Virus record (IMG/VR): IMGVR_UViG_3300037583_000003
Location: 29,183-93,182 of that record
Length of the DNA: 64,000 nucleotides
From: a virus
Reading direction: 5' to 3' (one strand)
Below the pieces are notes generated by a model. The model had not been told where the DNA came from. It saw only the letters and a list, made by a program, of their open reading frames with translations, and searched no databases. Shown here piece after piece: positions 1 through 7,909 of the stretch. The translations under genes were made by a program, and so were the position numbers. Numbering within the stretch: the first letter of the stretch is position 1; each line of letters opens with the position of its first letter.

Positions 1-3
1 CTA

Positions 4-273
4 ATGGCAGAAGTATCCAAAAGTAAAGACCGCATAATTACTGAGGATATGGTAGAAGCTTTAGCTTACTCAGAGCACACAAAGTACATGCACCTATACG
101 TACCATTTTGGAATCCAATCGAGGATACGTTAGGTGTACTAAGTGCAGTAGCGAGTACTGACCACGTTTGTTTTATAGAAGCGTACTATGTGCAAACAAC
201 ACTACCTTATAGGTCTTATATGCATACTTTCATACCAGACGTAACCAATAGAAATAACAGATCTATGTCTTAA
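4..273 (+). CDS. Hypothetical protein (89 aa)
   Basis: I do not recognise this protein. It is 89 residues, aromatic-rich (many Tyr/His/Phe), with no signal peptide, membrane segment or obvious motif. The ATG lies three bases from the window edge, so its ribosome binding site and a possible upstream start cannot be seen; the true N terminus could be earlier. Codon use (CTA, GTA, ACA) matches its neighbours, and the next gene follows 19 nt later in the same direction, which supports it as a real member of the + strand early operon. Confidence 0.55.
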   Translation: MAEVSKSKDRIITEDMVEALAYSEHTKYMHLYVPFWNPIEDTLGVLSAVASTDHVCFIEAYYVQTTLPYRSYMHTFIPDVTNRNNRSMS

Positions 274-292
274 CTCCATACAAGGAATCAAC

Positions 293-1303
293 ATGACACT
301 ACCTACTGCTAGTCAAACAGAGTCACCTACCACAGACAGCAAACTAATATCCCTAACCACAGCACAAGAAAACTACAGTAACATCATCTCAGAACTAAAC
401 GAAGTATCATCAGGTATCTCAGAATCAGTACTATTCTCCGAGACAGAATTTAGCCAAGCTAAGGCTGATCTACAAGACTTCGTAATCAAGTCACAACAGC
501 TAGCTAACCGTAGCACTATAAAAGAAAGAGCTATGAGAGGACTAGCTAAAGTACCTCTAATCGGCCAACATGCAGAAGAATCTCTTAGAAGTATCCAAAG
601 AGACAAGATGAACGATACCTCTATCTCAGAGATTGTAGATCAGTTATACAGTGGCATCGAAGCTAGAGGTGTATCTCTAACAAACACTATTAACCAATGG
701 TACAACCTAGTAGACAAGTCTACCTCATTAGTAGCCAACCTAAGTACACTAGACGCTCAACTAGACACAGTACTAGCTACTGAGCTAACTGGCAAGGAAC
801 GATTCAACCTAACTAGTGTGTCTTCCGAAACTAAGATGACCCTAGCAAGTAACCTAGGAACTATCCAGGAACTGCAAGTACTTACAACTGTAGGTGAAGG
901 TATTCTGAAACGTATCAAACAAACAATGCCAGCTAGCAGAGCAGTACTCCTCAACAGACTAGTTATGGACGCTGGTGTGTCTCAGATTAACAACATCCAT
1001 GATGAGATCCAAGACATCGTAGCAATTTCAGATGACATCAACAAAGTAATGCAACAAAACAGTCATACTGCTGTAATGAAAATGATCTCATCCCAAGTAA
1101 CTTCAGAAAAGGAAATCAAGAGTCTAACTCAAGGTTACGACAACAGAGTAAAACTGCATGAGGACGTTAACAGAGAAGTAGTGAAAATGATTGATAACAT
1201 GCAAACTACACACACAGCTATATCTGAATCTATGGCTAAAACCTCCAAGGCTCTAGCGGCTAATGCCTTAATAGACCTATCATCAAGAGAGACAGTACAA
1301 TGA
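293..1303 (+). CDS. Helical coiled-coil protein, possibly TelA-like
   Basis: A 336-residue, almost wholly alpha-helical soluble protein rich in Ser, Thr, Leu and Glu, with long heptad-like stretches and no membrane segment. The build (a short basic segment around residues 75-95, followed by several long helices) resembles TelA/KlaA toxic-anion-resistance proteins, which some phages carry beside AAA/vWA chaperone modules; I see only the general pattern and no decisive motif. AAGGAA lies about 6 nt before the ATG. Its stop overlaps the next start in ATGA, so the two genes are probably translationally coupled and may act together. Function is not established. Confidence 0.6.
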   Translation: MTLPTASQTESPTTDSKLISLTTAQENYSNIISELNEVSSGISESVLFSETEFSQAKADLQDFVIKSQQLANRSTIKERAMRGLAKVPLIGQHAEESLRSIQRDKMNDTSISEIVDQLYSGIEARGVSLTNTINQWYNLVDKSTSLVANLSTLDAQLDTVLATELTGKERFNLTSVSSETKMTLASNLGTIQELQVLTTVGEGILKRIKQTMPASRAVLLNRLVMDAGVSQINNIHDEIQDIVAISDDINKVMQQNSHTAVMKMISSQVTSEKEIKSLTQGYDNRVKLHEDVNREVVKMIDNMQTTHTAISESMAKTSKALAANALIDLSSRETVQ

Positions 1304-1767
1304 TCCAATCCACATTCACCGTAGAGACCACCAGTAATGTAGTCACCTTCGCGTTAGGAAACGTAGCTTTTATCTCTTTATCCGAAAGCCTAGGTAACAT
1401 TCGAGTTACCCTAAACAAGGAAGGTAACGACTCCGTAGTATTAATAAGTCTAATCCGAGATACAAAAAAGGTATTCAACGAATTCCAGACTGCACTATCC
1501 AAGTACAAATCTAAGTCACTAGAATCTGTACCTTCTAGGTTAGCAAAATCAGCTACTGAAATAGTAGAAACTCTTTCTTATATGAAAGAGAGTATGGCAG
1601 AAAACGCACGTATGGTAGATTCTATGGAGTGGAAAATACCTATGTTAGTAGAGAAAGGTATTGAAGAAAAACTAGCTCTAGTAGATCCACACCTCGATAA
1701 AATCCTACGAAAGCTAGATAACATTAACAAAGGCTTTACTGCACCTATTGTCATCAAAGGTTTATAA
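1300..1767 (+). CDS. Hypothetical protein coupled to the upstream coiled-coil gene
   Basis: A 155-residue protein I do not recognise. The N-terminal third looks beta-rich (repeated Val/Ile/Thr), the rest is helical and charged. It starts in the ATGA overlap with the coiled-coil gene and has no separate Shine-Dalgarno, so it is likely translated by coupling. In TelA-type modules the small partner is often a regulatory or adaptor protein, but that is only a positional guess here. Confidence 0.55.
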   Translation: MIQSTFTVETTSNVVTFALGNVAFISLSESLGNIRVTLNKEGNDSVVLISLIRDTKKVFNEFQTALSKYKSKSLESVPSRLAKSATEIVETLSYMKESMAENARMVDSMEWKIPMLVEKGIEEKLALVDPHLDKILRKLDNINKGFTAPIVIKGL

Positions 1768-1793
1768 CCCTAACCTAAACAAGGAACTAACTA

Positions 1794-2195
1794 ATGGGCT
1801 TTAAAATAACAGAAGAACACTACACAACAAAGCTACTGCAAGCAAACCCAAACAACATCTACGTCTTTGGTGACAACCTATGTGGCTATGGTTTAGGGGG
1901 TCAAGCTTGTATCAGACTTGAACCTAACGCTTTCGGTTTACCAACTAAGGTGTACCCAAGCACTACAGTAACCTCATACTTCAATGAGGAGGACAAACAC
2001 CAGATTAAGCCACATCTAGCTGCCAAATTTAAGTACCTAGAGGAGCTAGCTACTACACACACAGTAGTATTCCCTTCTGCTGGCTTGGGTACTGGGCTAT
2101 CACAACTAGACGTCAGAGCACCTAGCATCCTCGAATTCATTGACGACTGGGTATTCTCAGTTACAGGAGAACACTATGAACAATACAGAAATTAA
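1794..2195 (+). CDS. Conserved phage protein, macro-like fold suspected
   Basis: A 133-residue protein with a pattern common in phage hypothetical proteins: NIYVFGDNL near residues 21-29, then GxGGQA, EPNAFGLPTK and a C-terminal FPSAGLGTGLSQL. The glycine-rich loops suggest a nucleotide- or ADP-ribose-binding (macro-like) fold; I recall a DUF7831-type family with this signature but cannot check it. AAGGAA lies 8 nt before the ATG. The end overlaps the start of the next gene by 20 nt. Biochemical role unknown. Confidence 0.7.
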   Translation: MGFKITEEHYTTKLLQANPNNIYVFGDNLCGYGLGGQACIRLEPNAFGLPTKVYPSTTVTSYFNEEDKHQIKPHLAAKFKYLEELATTHTVVFPSAGLGTGLSQLDVRAPSILEFIDDWVFSVTGEHYEQYRN

Positions 2196-2631
2196 ACCAC
2201 TACCAACTACCAAAAGGGAACTACTCACTGCTCTCCTTGAAGATAGGAAATTCCTAACACTTGGTGGACACACTCTCTACTACGATGACTCAGCTCCTTG
2301 TTACCCTTTCAAGCAATCACTAAACCCTACTAAAAATCCCTCATCCTATGCCTCACTAGGTAGCTGGACTCCAAAAGACCTACTAGACTTAAAGGAAGTA
2401 CTGCCCCCCAAGTGGTATGAAAATATCCCATCAGATGGAGTACTCTGTGAGGTTTGGGATGAGGATACGGACACTAAAGTAACCACACTAATACATAAGT
2501 ACTCATCAAAACAGACCTACCCGTTCCAGACTAGCAATTACTCCTACTACCTTAATGCAACACCTCTGTCAAAAGAACGTATGGACGTACTAACAAACAA
2601 CACACTAGAGGCACTACTATGCGACAGTTAG
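2176..2631 (+). CDS. Hypothetical protein (151 aa)
   Basis: No family recognised. An in-frame ATG exists further upstream at 2140, but I choose 2176 because AGGAGA at 2165-2170 sits 5 nt ahead of it and the upstream start would lie deep inside the preceding gene. The protein is polar with many Tyr, Thr and Leu and no visible catalytic motif. It overlaps the preceding gene by 20 nt and the RNA ligase start by 13 nt, so it is part of a tightly packed operon. Confidence 0.6.
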   Translation: MNNTEIKPLPTTKRELLTALLEDRKFLTLGGHTLYYDDSAPCYPFKQSLNPTKNPSSYASLGSWTPKDLLDLKEVLPPKWYENIPSDGVLCEVWDEDTDTKVTTLIHKYSSKQTYPFQTSNYSYYLNATPLSKERMDVLTNNTLEALLCDS

Positions 2632-3590
2632 CAACTACACAACAAATCGAAGAAGTAAGACCTATTGAGGGAGCAGACTTAATTGCTGCTTACAAGATAA
2701 AAGGTTGGTGGGTTGTAGCACGTTTAGGTGAATTCGAGGTAGGTGACTACTGTACTTACATCGAGATTGACTCATGGATTCCAACAGAAGTAGCACCATT
2801 CCTATCCAAAGGTAACGAACCTAGAGAGTACAACAAGATTAGAGGTGAGAGACTTAAAACTATCAAGTTAAAAGGTCAAATCTCACAAGGTCTAACCTTA
2901 CCTACAACCTTAAGAGTTGTTGGAGAAGACGTCACAGACTCTCTAGGTATTACCTTATGGGAAGCAACTATCCCTGCTCAACTAGCTGGTTTACAGAAAG
3001 GTAACTTCCCTTCATTCATCCCAAAAACTACACAAAGTAGAATCCAAAACCTACATAGACTACCAGAGGGTAAACTATTCGAAGTTACAGAAAAACTACA
3101 TGGGACTTCTTGCACTATATACAGTACAGACGGTGAGTGGGGAATATGTTCCAAAGACACGGAATTCAAACTCGACGGTAATGATAAAAACACCTTCGTT
3201 AACACATTACAGAAGCTACTACATAAGTTACCTCTAGATGGTCCAGATTTAGCTATACAAGGAGAGATCATAGGTTACGGTATCAATGGTAACCAGTACA
3301 AGATTGATGGCTCTAGGTTCCTAGTATTTGACATCTACAACATCACAACAGCTACCTACATGTTACCAGAAGAGAGACTACGTTATTGTCACAAGAACCA
3401 ACTTACACATGTACCTATAATTCACAAGGAACTATCCTTAGAGGGTGAAACAGTAGAATCACTACTCTTAACTGCTGACACGACTAGTACGCTACATACA
3501 TGCAAGGCTGAAGGACTAGTCTTCAAGTCTACAACAGACGACACCTCGTTTAAGGTGATTTCCAATAAATGGCTACTAAAGGAGAAATAA
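2619..3590 (+). CDS. RNA ligase, Rnl2/DRB0094-like
   Basis: A 323-residue ATP-dependent RNA ligase of the nucleotidyltransferase superfamily. Motif I is EKLHGTS, with Lys159 the expected residue that takes AMP. FLVFDIY (234-240) fits motif III, AIQGEIIGYG (212-221) the following strand, AEGLVFK (297-303) motif IV and FKVISNKWLLK (311-321) motif V. The first ~110 residues form the OB-like N-terminal domain typical of the DRB0094 type (TIGR02306). Length matches phage Rnl2-type enzymes (~330 aa). Such ligases seal 3'-OH/5'-PO4 nicks and help phages repair tRNAs cut by host anticodon nucleases. The tRNA-like locus directly downstream makes that role attractive, but the link is inference. Confidence 0.93.
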   Translation: MRQLATTQQIEEVRPIEGADLIAAYKIKGWWVVARLGEFEVGDYCTYIEIDSWIPTEVAPFLSKGNEPREYNKIRGERLKTIKLKGQISQGLTLPTTLRVVGEDVTDSLGITLWEATIPAQLAGLQKGNFPSFIPKTTQSRIQNLHRLPEGKLFEVTEKLHGTSCTIYSTDGEWGICSKDTEFKLDGNDKNTFVNTLQKLLHKLPLDGPDLAIQGEIIGYGINGNQYKIDGSRFLVFDIYNITTATYMLPEERLRYCHKNQLTHVPIIHKELSLEGETVESLLLTADTTSTLHTCKAEGLVFKSTTDDTSFKVISNKWLLKEK

Positions 3591-3638
3591 CTAACATCTA
3601 GTATTTACAAATACAAATTAATACAATCAACAAGTAGG

Positions 3639-3725
3639 GGTACGCTACTATAAAACGTACCAACTTATGGAAGTACTGGTGTTTGTGAATGTGGGTTCGA
3701 TTCCTACGCTGTAGCGTGTAGTACC
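3639..3725 (+). ncRNA. tRNA-like structured element 1
   Basis: GGTACGCTAC (3639-3648) can pair with GTAGC (3711-3715) plus GTACC (3721-3725) with a 5-nt bulge. Inside, directly before the 3' strand, is a T-arm-like hairpin (3691-3707) with a TTCGATT loop and GTGGG/CCTAC stem. Spacing resembles a tRNA: a 7-bp stem (3642-3648/3711-3717), 42 nt, T arm, then 3 extra bases. I could not form normal D and anticodon arms; instead ACCAACTT pairs with AAGT-AC-TGGT. No CCA follows. It may be a decayed tRNA or a tRNA mimic. Confidence 0.4.
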
Positions 3726-3738
3726 TTAACTGGTATTG

Positions 3739-3802
3739 GGCGGTGCAGTCTTGTAGGCAAGTTAGAGACTCAATACTGAAGGTTCGATTCCTTCCACTTC
3801 CT
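3739..3802 (+). ncRNA. tRNA-like structured element 2
   Basis: A perfect T-arm-like hairpin, GAAGG-TTCGATT-CCTTC (3778-3794), is followed by CACTTCC and T, the layout of a tRNA 3' end. GGCGGTG (3739-3745) could serve as 5' acceptor strand with one mismatch; the GGAAGTA at 3669 is an alternative with a longer insert. Between them GTCT...AGAC can form a D-arm-like stem, but there is not enough sequence for an anticodon arm. No encoded CCA. Probably a degenerate tRNA or tRNA mimic. Confidence 0.4.
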
Positions 3803-3813
3803 AGAGTAATCTA

Positions 3814-3841
3814 CCATTAACTAGCTATAACTAGTTAATGG
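3814..3841 (+). other. Perfect 11-bp hairpin
   Basis: CCATTAACTAG (3814-3824) and CTAGTTAATGG (3831-3841) form an uninterrupted 11-bp stem with a 6-nt loop. No T tract follows on the + strand, so it is not a standard intrinsic terminator. It separates tRNA-like element 2 from the next structured segment and could be an RNA-processing or stabilising hairpin. Confidence 0.6.
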
Positions 3842-3956
3842 ATTATACCAGTACTTCCAGGTTTATAGGCCTGTAAACTACGTCTCAGCATGAGTTGAGA
3901 GAATCCAGCCTAGCATGACTGGTACGACTTAACAGTTGTATAGTATAAAGGTTTTG

Positions 3957-4006
3957 GATTACTCTACCTAGAGAGCTTATCACCTGAGTACTCCAGATAG
4001 AGTAAT
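3957..4006 (+). ncRNA. Switch-like stem upstream of the tRNA
   Basis: ATTACTCTA (3958-3966) pairs perfectly with TAGAGTAAT (3998-4006), enclosing 31 nt. The same strand extended by one base, GATTACTCTA (3957-3966), also pairs perfectly over 10 bp with TAGAGTAATC (3802-3811), so the two copies of TAGAGTAAT compete for one partner. This allows either a local hairpin next to the tRNA or a long-range domain closing 3802-3966. Function unknown. Confidence 0.45.
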
Positions 4007-4017
4007 TAACTAATCAC

Positions 4018-4093
4018 GGCTTCGTAGTTTAAAGGGTAAAACATTCCTCCCCTAAAGGAAAGCTTTCGGTTCGATACCAGAATGAGGCCACCA
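4018..4093 (+). tRNA. tRNA, likely Arg (anticodon CCT), with encoded CCA
   Basis: The 76-nt cloverleaf reads: acceptor GGCTTCG with TGAGGCC (two G-T pairs), TA, D arm GTTT/AAAC with GGG in the loop, anticodon stem TTCCT/AGGAA with loop CCCCTAA, T loop TTCGATA, then A and a genomically encoded CCA (4091-4093). The loop gives anticodon CCT, reading AGG, which the phage uses often. Oddities: position 33 is C instead of the nearly universal U, the T stem has a mismatch, and the 3' acceptor side has one extra base. It may be weakly functional or read differently. Confidence 0.7.
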
Positions 4094-4112
4094 AACAACT
4101 AAAGGTAACACA

Positions 4113-4595
4113 ATGAAAATCCTAACTAGTCCATTACAAATGTTTCTAGCTACACTAAACCCATTCGTAACTACTTGTGAAACTACAGAGTTCCAGTTCG
4201 TAACCCACCCAGACTTCTACCTAGATGGCGTTAACAAGTTCTCTGTAGATCGTACAGAGTTTGAAAACATGAGATTGTTCTCTAGTACGCCTAGTACTGT
4301 AGCACTACCTATTACGGTGGAATACCCGAACACTAGAGTGGTCTTAACTCTAGAGTACGACCAAACAGACTTACTCGGTTTACGTAAAATCTCAGCAGGG
4401 AGAGCTAGTCCCAACAATCTAAGCTCCAGATTTCGCTACTTAAACGTACTAAGCCTAGTCATAGCCAAAGTAAACTCTCAAACAGAAGATGCAGTAGGTC
4501 TACATAGATTTGTAGATGAACTGCTTAAACCCTACCCTATTAACTGTACAAACCTAGTTATGGTATCAGTTAGTAGCCAAGAGACACAACCATAG
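4113..4595 (+). CDS. Hypothetical protein (160 aa)
   Basis: A 160-residue protein without a recognised family, mixed alpha/beta in character, with no membrane segment. AAAGG lies 6-7 nt before the ATG. It is the first gene after the tRNA, only 19 nt downstream, so it is probably co-transcribed with it. The stop overlaps the GTG start of a very small ORF. Confidence 0.55.
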   Translation: MKILTSPLQMFLATLNPFVTTCETTEFQFVTHPDFYLDGVNKFSVDRTEFENMRLFSSTPSTVALPITVEYPNTRVVLTLEYDQTDLLGLRKISAGRASPNNLSSRFRYLNVLSLVIAKVNSQTEDAVGLHRFVDELLKPYPINCTNLVMVSVSSQETQP

Positions 4596-4705
4596 TGATA
4601 GGATTAACAAAAAACGCCAGTATCGCTATAACCACTTGGGCAGGACACGACCCAGCAGTTACTGTACTACTACTAGTTTACCTAATACACAAAGCACTAT
4701 TCTAA
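4595..4705 (+). CDS. Small putative membrane peptide (36 aa)
   Basis: A 36-codon frame starts at GTG in a TAGTG overlap with the preceding stop and ends 22 nt before rIIA. The C-terminal half (AVTVLLLVYLIHKALF) is a plausible single membrane span. There is no clear Shine-Dalgarno, so translation would depend on coupling. Its place directly before the membrane-associated rII pair is suggestive only. Confidence 0.4.
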   Translation: MIGLTKNASIAITTWAGHDPAVTVLLLVYLIHKALF

Positions 4706-4727
4706 CCAAACAATTAAAGGACTACCA

Positions 4728-6956
4728 ATGCAACTTTCCACTGGACAAGAAGCAGTAAACAACACTGGACTAGCTTCTAACGAACTAACCATGCAACATT
4801 CAGCTAGTGCATTTGAGATTGTATTCAGTTCTCTCTACGAACGTAAGGAAGAGGCTGTACTAAGAGAACTAGCTTGTAACGCACTTGATGCACATATCGT
4901 AGCTGGTATCCCTAATGTACCTATCCACATCAAGTTACCTACAACACTAAACCCCAACTTAGTAGTTACAGACCAAGGTGATGGTATGTCTCTATCTACC
5001 GTAAACAAAGTGTACTTCGCTATGTTTGCATCAACTAAACGAGACAACAATAACGAGATTGGTGGTTACGGTATCGGATCTAAATCTCCATACGCTATCA
5101 CCGAATCATTCACAGTAAAAACGATCCACAAGGGTCTACGAACAGACATCATCATGTCATTAGACAAAGGTATCCCTAAGTCTCTAATTGTAGCTTCTGA
5201 AGTACCTACAGACGAACCTAATGGGACTACAGTAACCGTCCCAGTATCTTGTAGCTATAAACAAAGTAAACTAACACTTGTAGCCGAGAAATTATTCACC
5301 TACTGGGATACACTACCTGAGTGCAGTGAAGTAACTTTAAATAGTAAAACAAAAACTAAGCTATTCTCAACAAACCACTTCACGTACACATCACTTGGGT
5401 TTAGAACAATAGGAAGTATATTTGGGTACATACTAGTTGGTCCTGTAAAATACGCAGTACCTGACGAAATAATGAATTCACTAAAGTTTCCAAAGACAAT
5501 GAACTCATCAAGGCTTAGAGACTTACTAGGTAACGCTGTAAGGGTACTACTAACATCCGAGATTGGTAAAGTAAAAATAGCTCCATCAAGAGAGAGGATT
5601 GACGTAACCACGGAAAACAAAGACTACATTCAAAGTCTAGTGGACGAGGTTACAAGCTCTTTAGAGGAAGATTTCCGTGTCAGCTCGTTAGACGTTCACG
5701 AGATCATATACAAGCACGTTAAGGATGTACCACCGTCAGAAAACGGCTTAAGCTACAATCAGATAGCTGCCTTACAGACAGAATTACATAGTAAACACCT
5801 AGAAAGTACCTTACACCGCTTGTGTGTAGAAACACCTGAAGCCTTATCAAAAACAAAAAGAGATTACTTAATTGCTTTCTCTGATGCTACGTACTACGCT
5901 AGTTGTTATCAAAATAACAAAATCCCAGAAGTATTCGTGCTTAGTTTAAATGCTGGTTACATGCACAGACTAAATAGCTTAGGAAGTCTTAAACGATTCA
6001 CGAATGACCAAAGCAGCATCATTAGGAGGTACACTAGATTAAAACTTAACGCAGAGGATAAAGTCACTATACTTGTTGAAGCAGAAAGCCTAACCAACCA
6101 GCAAAAAAGCTTAATAACCTACAACAGGAGACTTGCTTACACAAGTGGTGATTCATCTACGTTCTTGGAACTGTACTCCTGCGAAGATATAGACCTATAC
6201 AAACAATTAGCCAAGGACTACTTGCCTTACGAGGTAGAGTTCTTAACCTTCAAGGAGCTGAGTAAAACATTAGTAGCTAAACCTAAAGTAAGCAGATCAA
6301 CTAGTGGTACAAACAAACCTAGAGGTACTCCCTCAATAGAGTCATGGAGTACTCACGAAGGTTGTGCAAATAAAAACCTAACACCAGAAGATGTATACTC
6401 TGATACTGAAGGTGTAAGGACTATCTTCATAGTGGAAGTTAAACCATCAGATGTGCACCACATTGTGAGAAATATATCAGACTTGGTAAGTAAGATACCT
6501 ACTAGAATTGTCTATATAACAGCAACAGAAAAACACACAGCTAGGTACAAAAACCACAACCTCAAGAACTTCACTACTTGTAGTAGTACATCATTGTCTA
6601 CAAAGAAACTCCAATGGGTGATTGGAAAAAACTATAAGTTACTAAAAGCACTAGCTACAACTTGGAAGCAATCATGGGCTTTTGATAAAGCAAACCTAAG
6701 TACTAGCTACGCTAAGGTAGAAGAAGCTTACGGCTTAGGGGAGGTATCTTGGGAATTCCGCAGTACCTTTAACAGACGCCCAGACACCTACCTAATACAT
6801 GAAATTTTTGGGGACGGTAACTACAAACAAATAGAAATAGCTCATGCTATAGTATCATCTAATAAACAAGCAGTAGCAATTGCTAACCTATACTCCAAAA
6901 CTACAGTATCCAAGGTATTAAATAAACTACTAAACCACGCAAAAGAAGAGGAATAA
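4728..6956 (+). CDS. rIIA: rIIA-like protein with GHKL ATPase domain
   Basis: A 742-residue homologue of T4 rIIA. The N terminus is a GHKL (Hsp90/MutL/histidine-kinase) ATPase domain: N-box RELACNALDAH with Glu47 and Asn51, DQGDGM (82-87) and GGYGIGSKS (112-120) for the ATP lid. The remaining ~500 residues are mixed and less recognisable. N4-like phages carry an rIIA/rIIB pair. In T4 these membrane-associated proteins prevent exclusion by the lambda Rex system; their biochemical action is still unclear. Start supported by AAAGGA 7 nt upstream. rIIB begins 2 nt after the stop, so the two are co-translated as a pair. Confidence 0.88.
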   Translation: MQLSTGQEAVNNTGLASNELTMQHSASAFEIVFSSLYERKEEAVLRELACNALDAHIVAGIPNVPIHIKLPTTLNPNLVVTDQGDGMSLSTVNKVYFAMFASTKRDNNNEIGGYGIGSKSPYAITESFTVKTIHKGLRTDIIMSLDKGIPKSLIVASEVPTDEPNGTTVTVPVSCSYKQSKLTLVAEKLFTYWDTLPECSEVTLNSKTKTKLFSTNHFTYTSLGFRTIGSIFGYILVGPVKYAVPDEIMNSLKFPKTMNSSRLRDLLGNAVRVLLTSEIGKVKIAPSRERIDVTTENKDYIQSLVDEVTSSLEEDFRVSSLDVHEIIYKHVKDVPPSENGLSYNQIAALQTELHSKHLESTLHRLCVETPEALSKTKRDYLIAFSDATYYASCYQNNKIPEVFVLSLNAGYMHRLNSLGSLKRFTNDQSSIIRRYTRLKLNAEDKVTILVEAESLTNQQKSLITYNRRLAYTSGDSSTFLELYSCEDIDLYKQLAKDYLPYEVEFLTFKELSKTLVAKPKVSRSTSGTNKPRGTPSIESWSTHEGCANKNLTPEDVYSDTEGVRTIFIVEVKPSDVHHIVRNISDLVSKIPTRIVYITATEKHTARYKNHNLKNFTTCSSTSLSTKKLQWVIGKNYKLLKALATTWKQSWAFDKANLSTSYAKVEEAYGLGEVSWEFRSTFNRRPDTYLIHEIFGDGNYKQIEIAHAIVSSNKQAVAIANLYSKTTVSKVLNKLLNHAKEEE

Positions 6957-6958
6957 CC

Positions 6959-7909
6959 ATGTATCCACATATCGTCACAAACTCAACATTAACTATTATC
7001 CTAGATGGTGTACCTAACACTATTGAGGATAGCCATACAAACTACCTAGAGGCACTAGAGATTGCCCGTATAGAAACCCCATCTAAGGAATTAGACGAAC
7101 ACCTACTAGAACTAGTCAAACCAATCAAACAATTCACTCGTATCTTTGGCTCTGACGTTACTGGCTTCTACATGGTCAATGACGTCCTACAGTGCAAGGT
7201 ACAAGGGAAGGTTTTCACTTTACCAGAAACACTTTACGCTCAAGTACTAAGTATCTACAGAGAAGGTGGAAACTTACAACCACTCTACAACTTTGTAGTT
7301 AAGCTATCTAAAAACCCAAGACAAGAGGTAGTACGTGAGTTATGGGACTTTATCTACTCCTGTGGTCTAGCTCTAACCAAATCAGGAAACTTTCTAGCTT
7401 ACAAGAATGTTAATACCAACTTTAAGGACATCTACACTAACACTATGGACAATTCTCCAGGATCTACCCTCAAGATGGATAGATCAGAAGTAGAACACAA
7501 CCCTGATGTAACTTGTGCTAGAGGCTTACACTTTGCTGCTTGGGGTTACTTGAAACACTATGCACATGGAGGAAGAACAGTAATCTTGTCTATCTCCCCT
7601 AAAAATGTAGTATCTATTCCTACAGACTATAACAACATGAAAGGTAGAGCTTACAAATACAAGGTACTCCGTGAAGTAGAACAGCCAGAGGAGTTAAAAG
7701 CAAAGTCTGTATGGTCTGATTACCACACTAGGCTTGACGAATGGCAAGACAACATGGATGTTAAACCAGACTTCAATGGTTTAGTAGAGGTAGAATTTGT
7801 CAATGGCTATAGTATTAAGAGTGAAATAACCCCTCTTACTTGGGGTATTTGCCCAGATACCGAATGGGACGTTGCTAGGTTCAAACTCTTAGAACTCTAC
7901 AACGAATGA
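6959..7909 (+). CDS. rIIB: rIIB-like protein
   Basis: A 316-residue protein matching the rIIB pattern: an N-terminal region followed by the conserved C-terminal module with SGNFLAYKNVN (~residues 143-153), a segment rich in Asp/Asn (DIYTNTMDNSPGS) and CARGLHFAAWGYL, features seen in rIIB proteins from T4 to N4-like phages. It directly follows rIIA (GAGG within the upstream gene as ribosome site) and is expected to act with it at the membrane against prophage exclusion. The C-terminal YKVLREVE strand after SPKNVVSIPTDYNNMKGRAY is typical. The stop overlaps the next ATG in ATGA. Confidence 0.87.
   Translation: MYPHIVTNSTLTIILDGVPNTIEDSHTNYLEALEIARIETPSKELDEHLLELVKPIKQFTRIFGSDVTGFYMVNDVLQCKVQGKVFTLPETLYAQVLSIYREGGNLQPLYNFVVKLSKNPRQEVVRELWDFIYSCGLALTKSGNFLAYKNVNTNFKDIYTNTMDNSPGSTLKMDRSEVEHNPDVTCARGLHFAAWGYLKHYAHGGRTVILSISPKNVVSIPTDYNNMKGRAYKYKVLREVEQPEELKAKSVWSDYHTRLDEWQDNMDVKPDFNGLVEVEFVNGYSIKSEITPLTWGICPDTEWDVARFKLLELYNE

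Larger units (their letters stand above)
3668..3859 (+). repeat. Long-range inverted repeat around tRNA-like elements
   Basis: TGGAAGTACTGGT (3668-3680) is the exact reverse complement of ACCAGTACTTCCA (3847-3859), 13 bp, extendable to 15 with one G-T pair, separated by 166 nt. The left arm could also pair its first bases with ACTTCC (3796-3801), and the right arm TACCAGT (3846-3852) with ACTGGTA (3918-3924). The arms thus have competing partners. Confidence 0.7.

Noticed and set aside
2140-2175. Upstream ATG at 2140 as start of the 151-aa gene
   Set aside because: It is inside the preceding gene without a ribosome site, while 2176 has AGGAGA at proper spacing.
3668-3859. Permuted or intron-bearing tRNA spanning the inverted repeat
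   Set aside because: I tried joining the GGAAGTA acceptor strand with the CACTTCC 3' end and a permuted order. No consistent anticodon arm results, so only tRNA-like is claimed.
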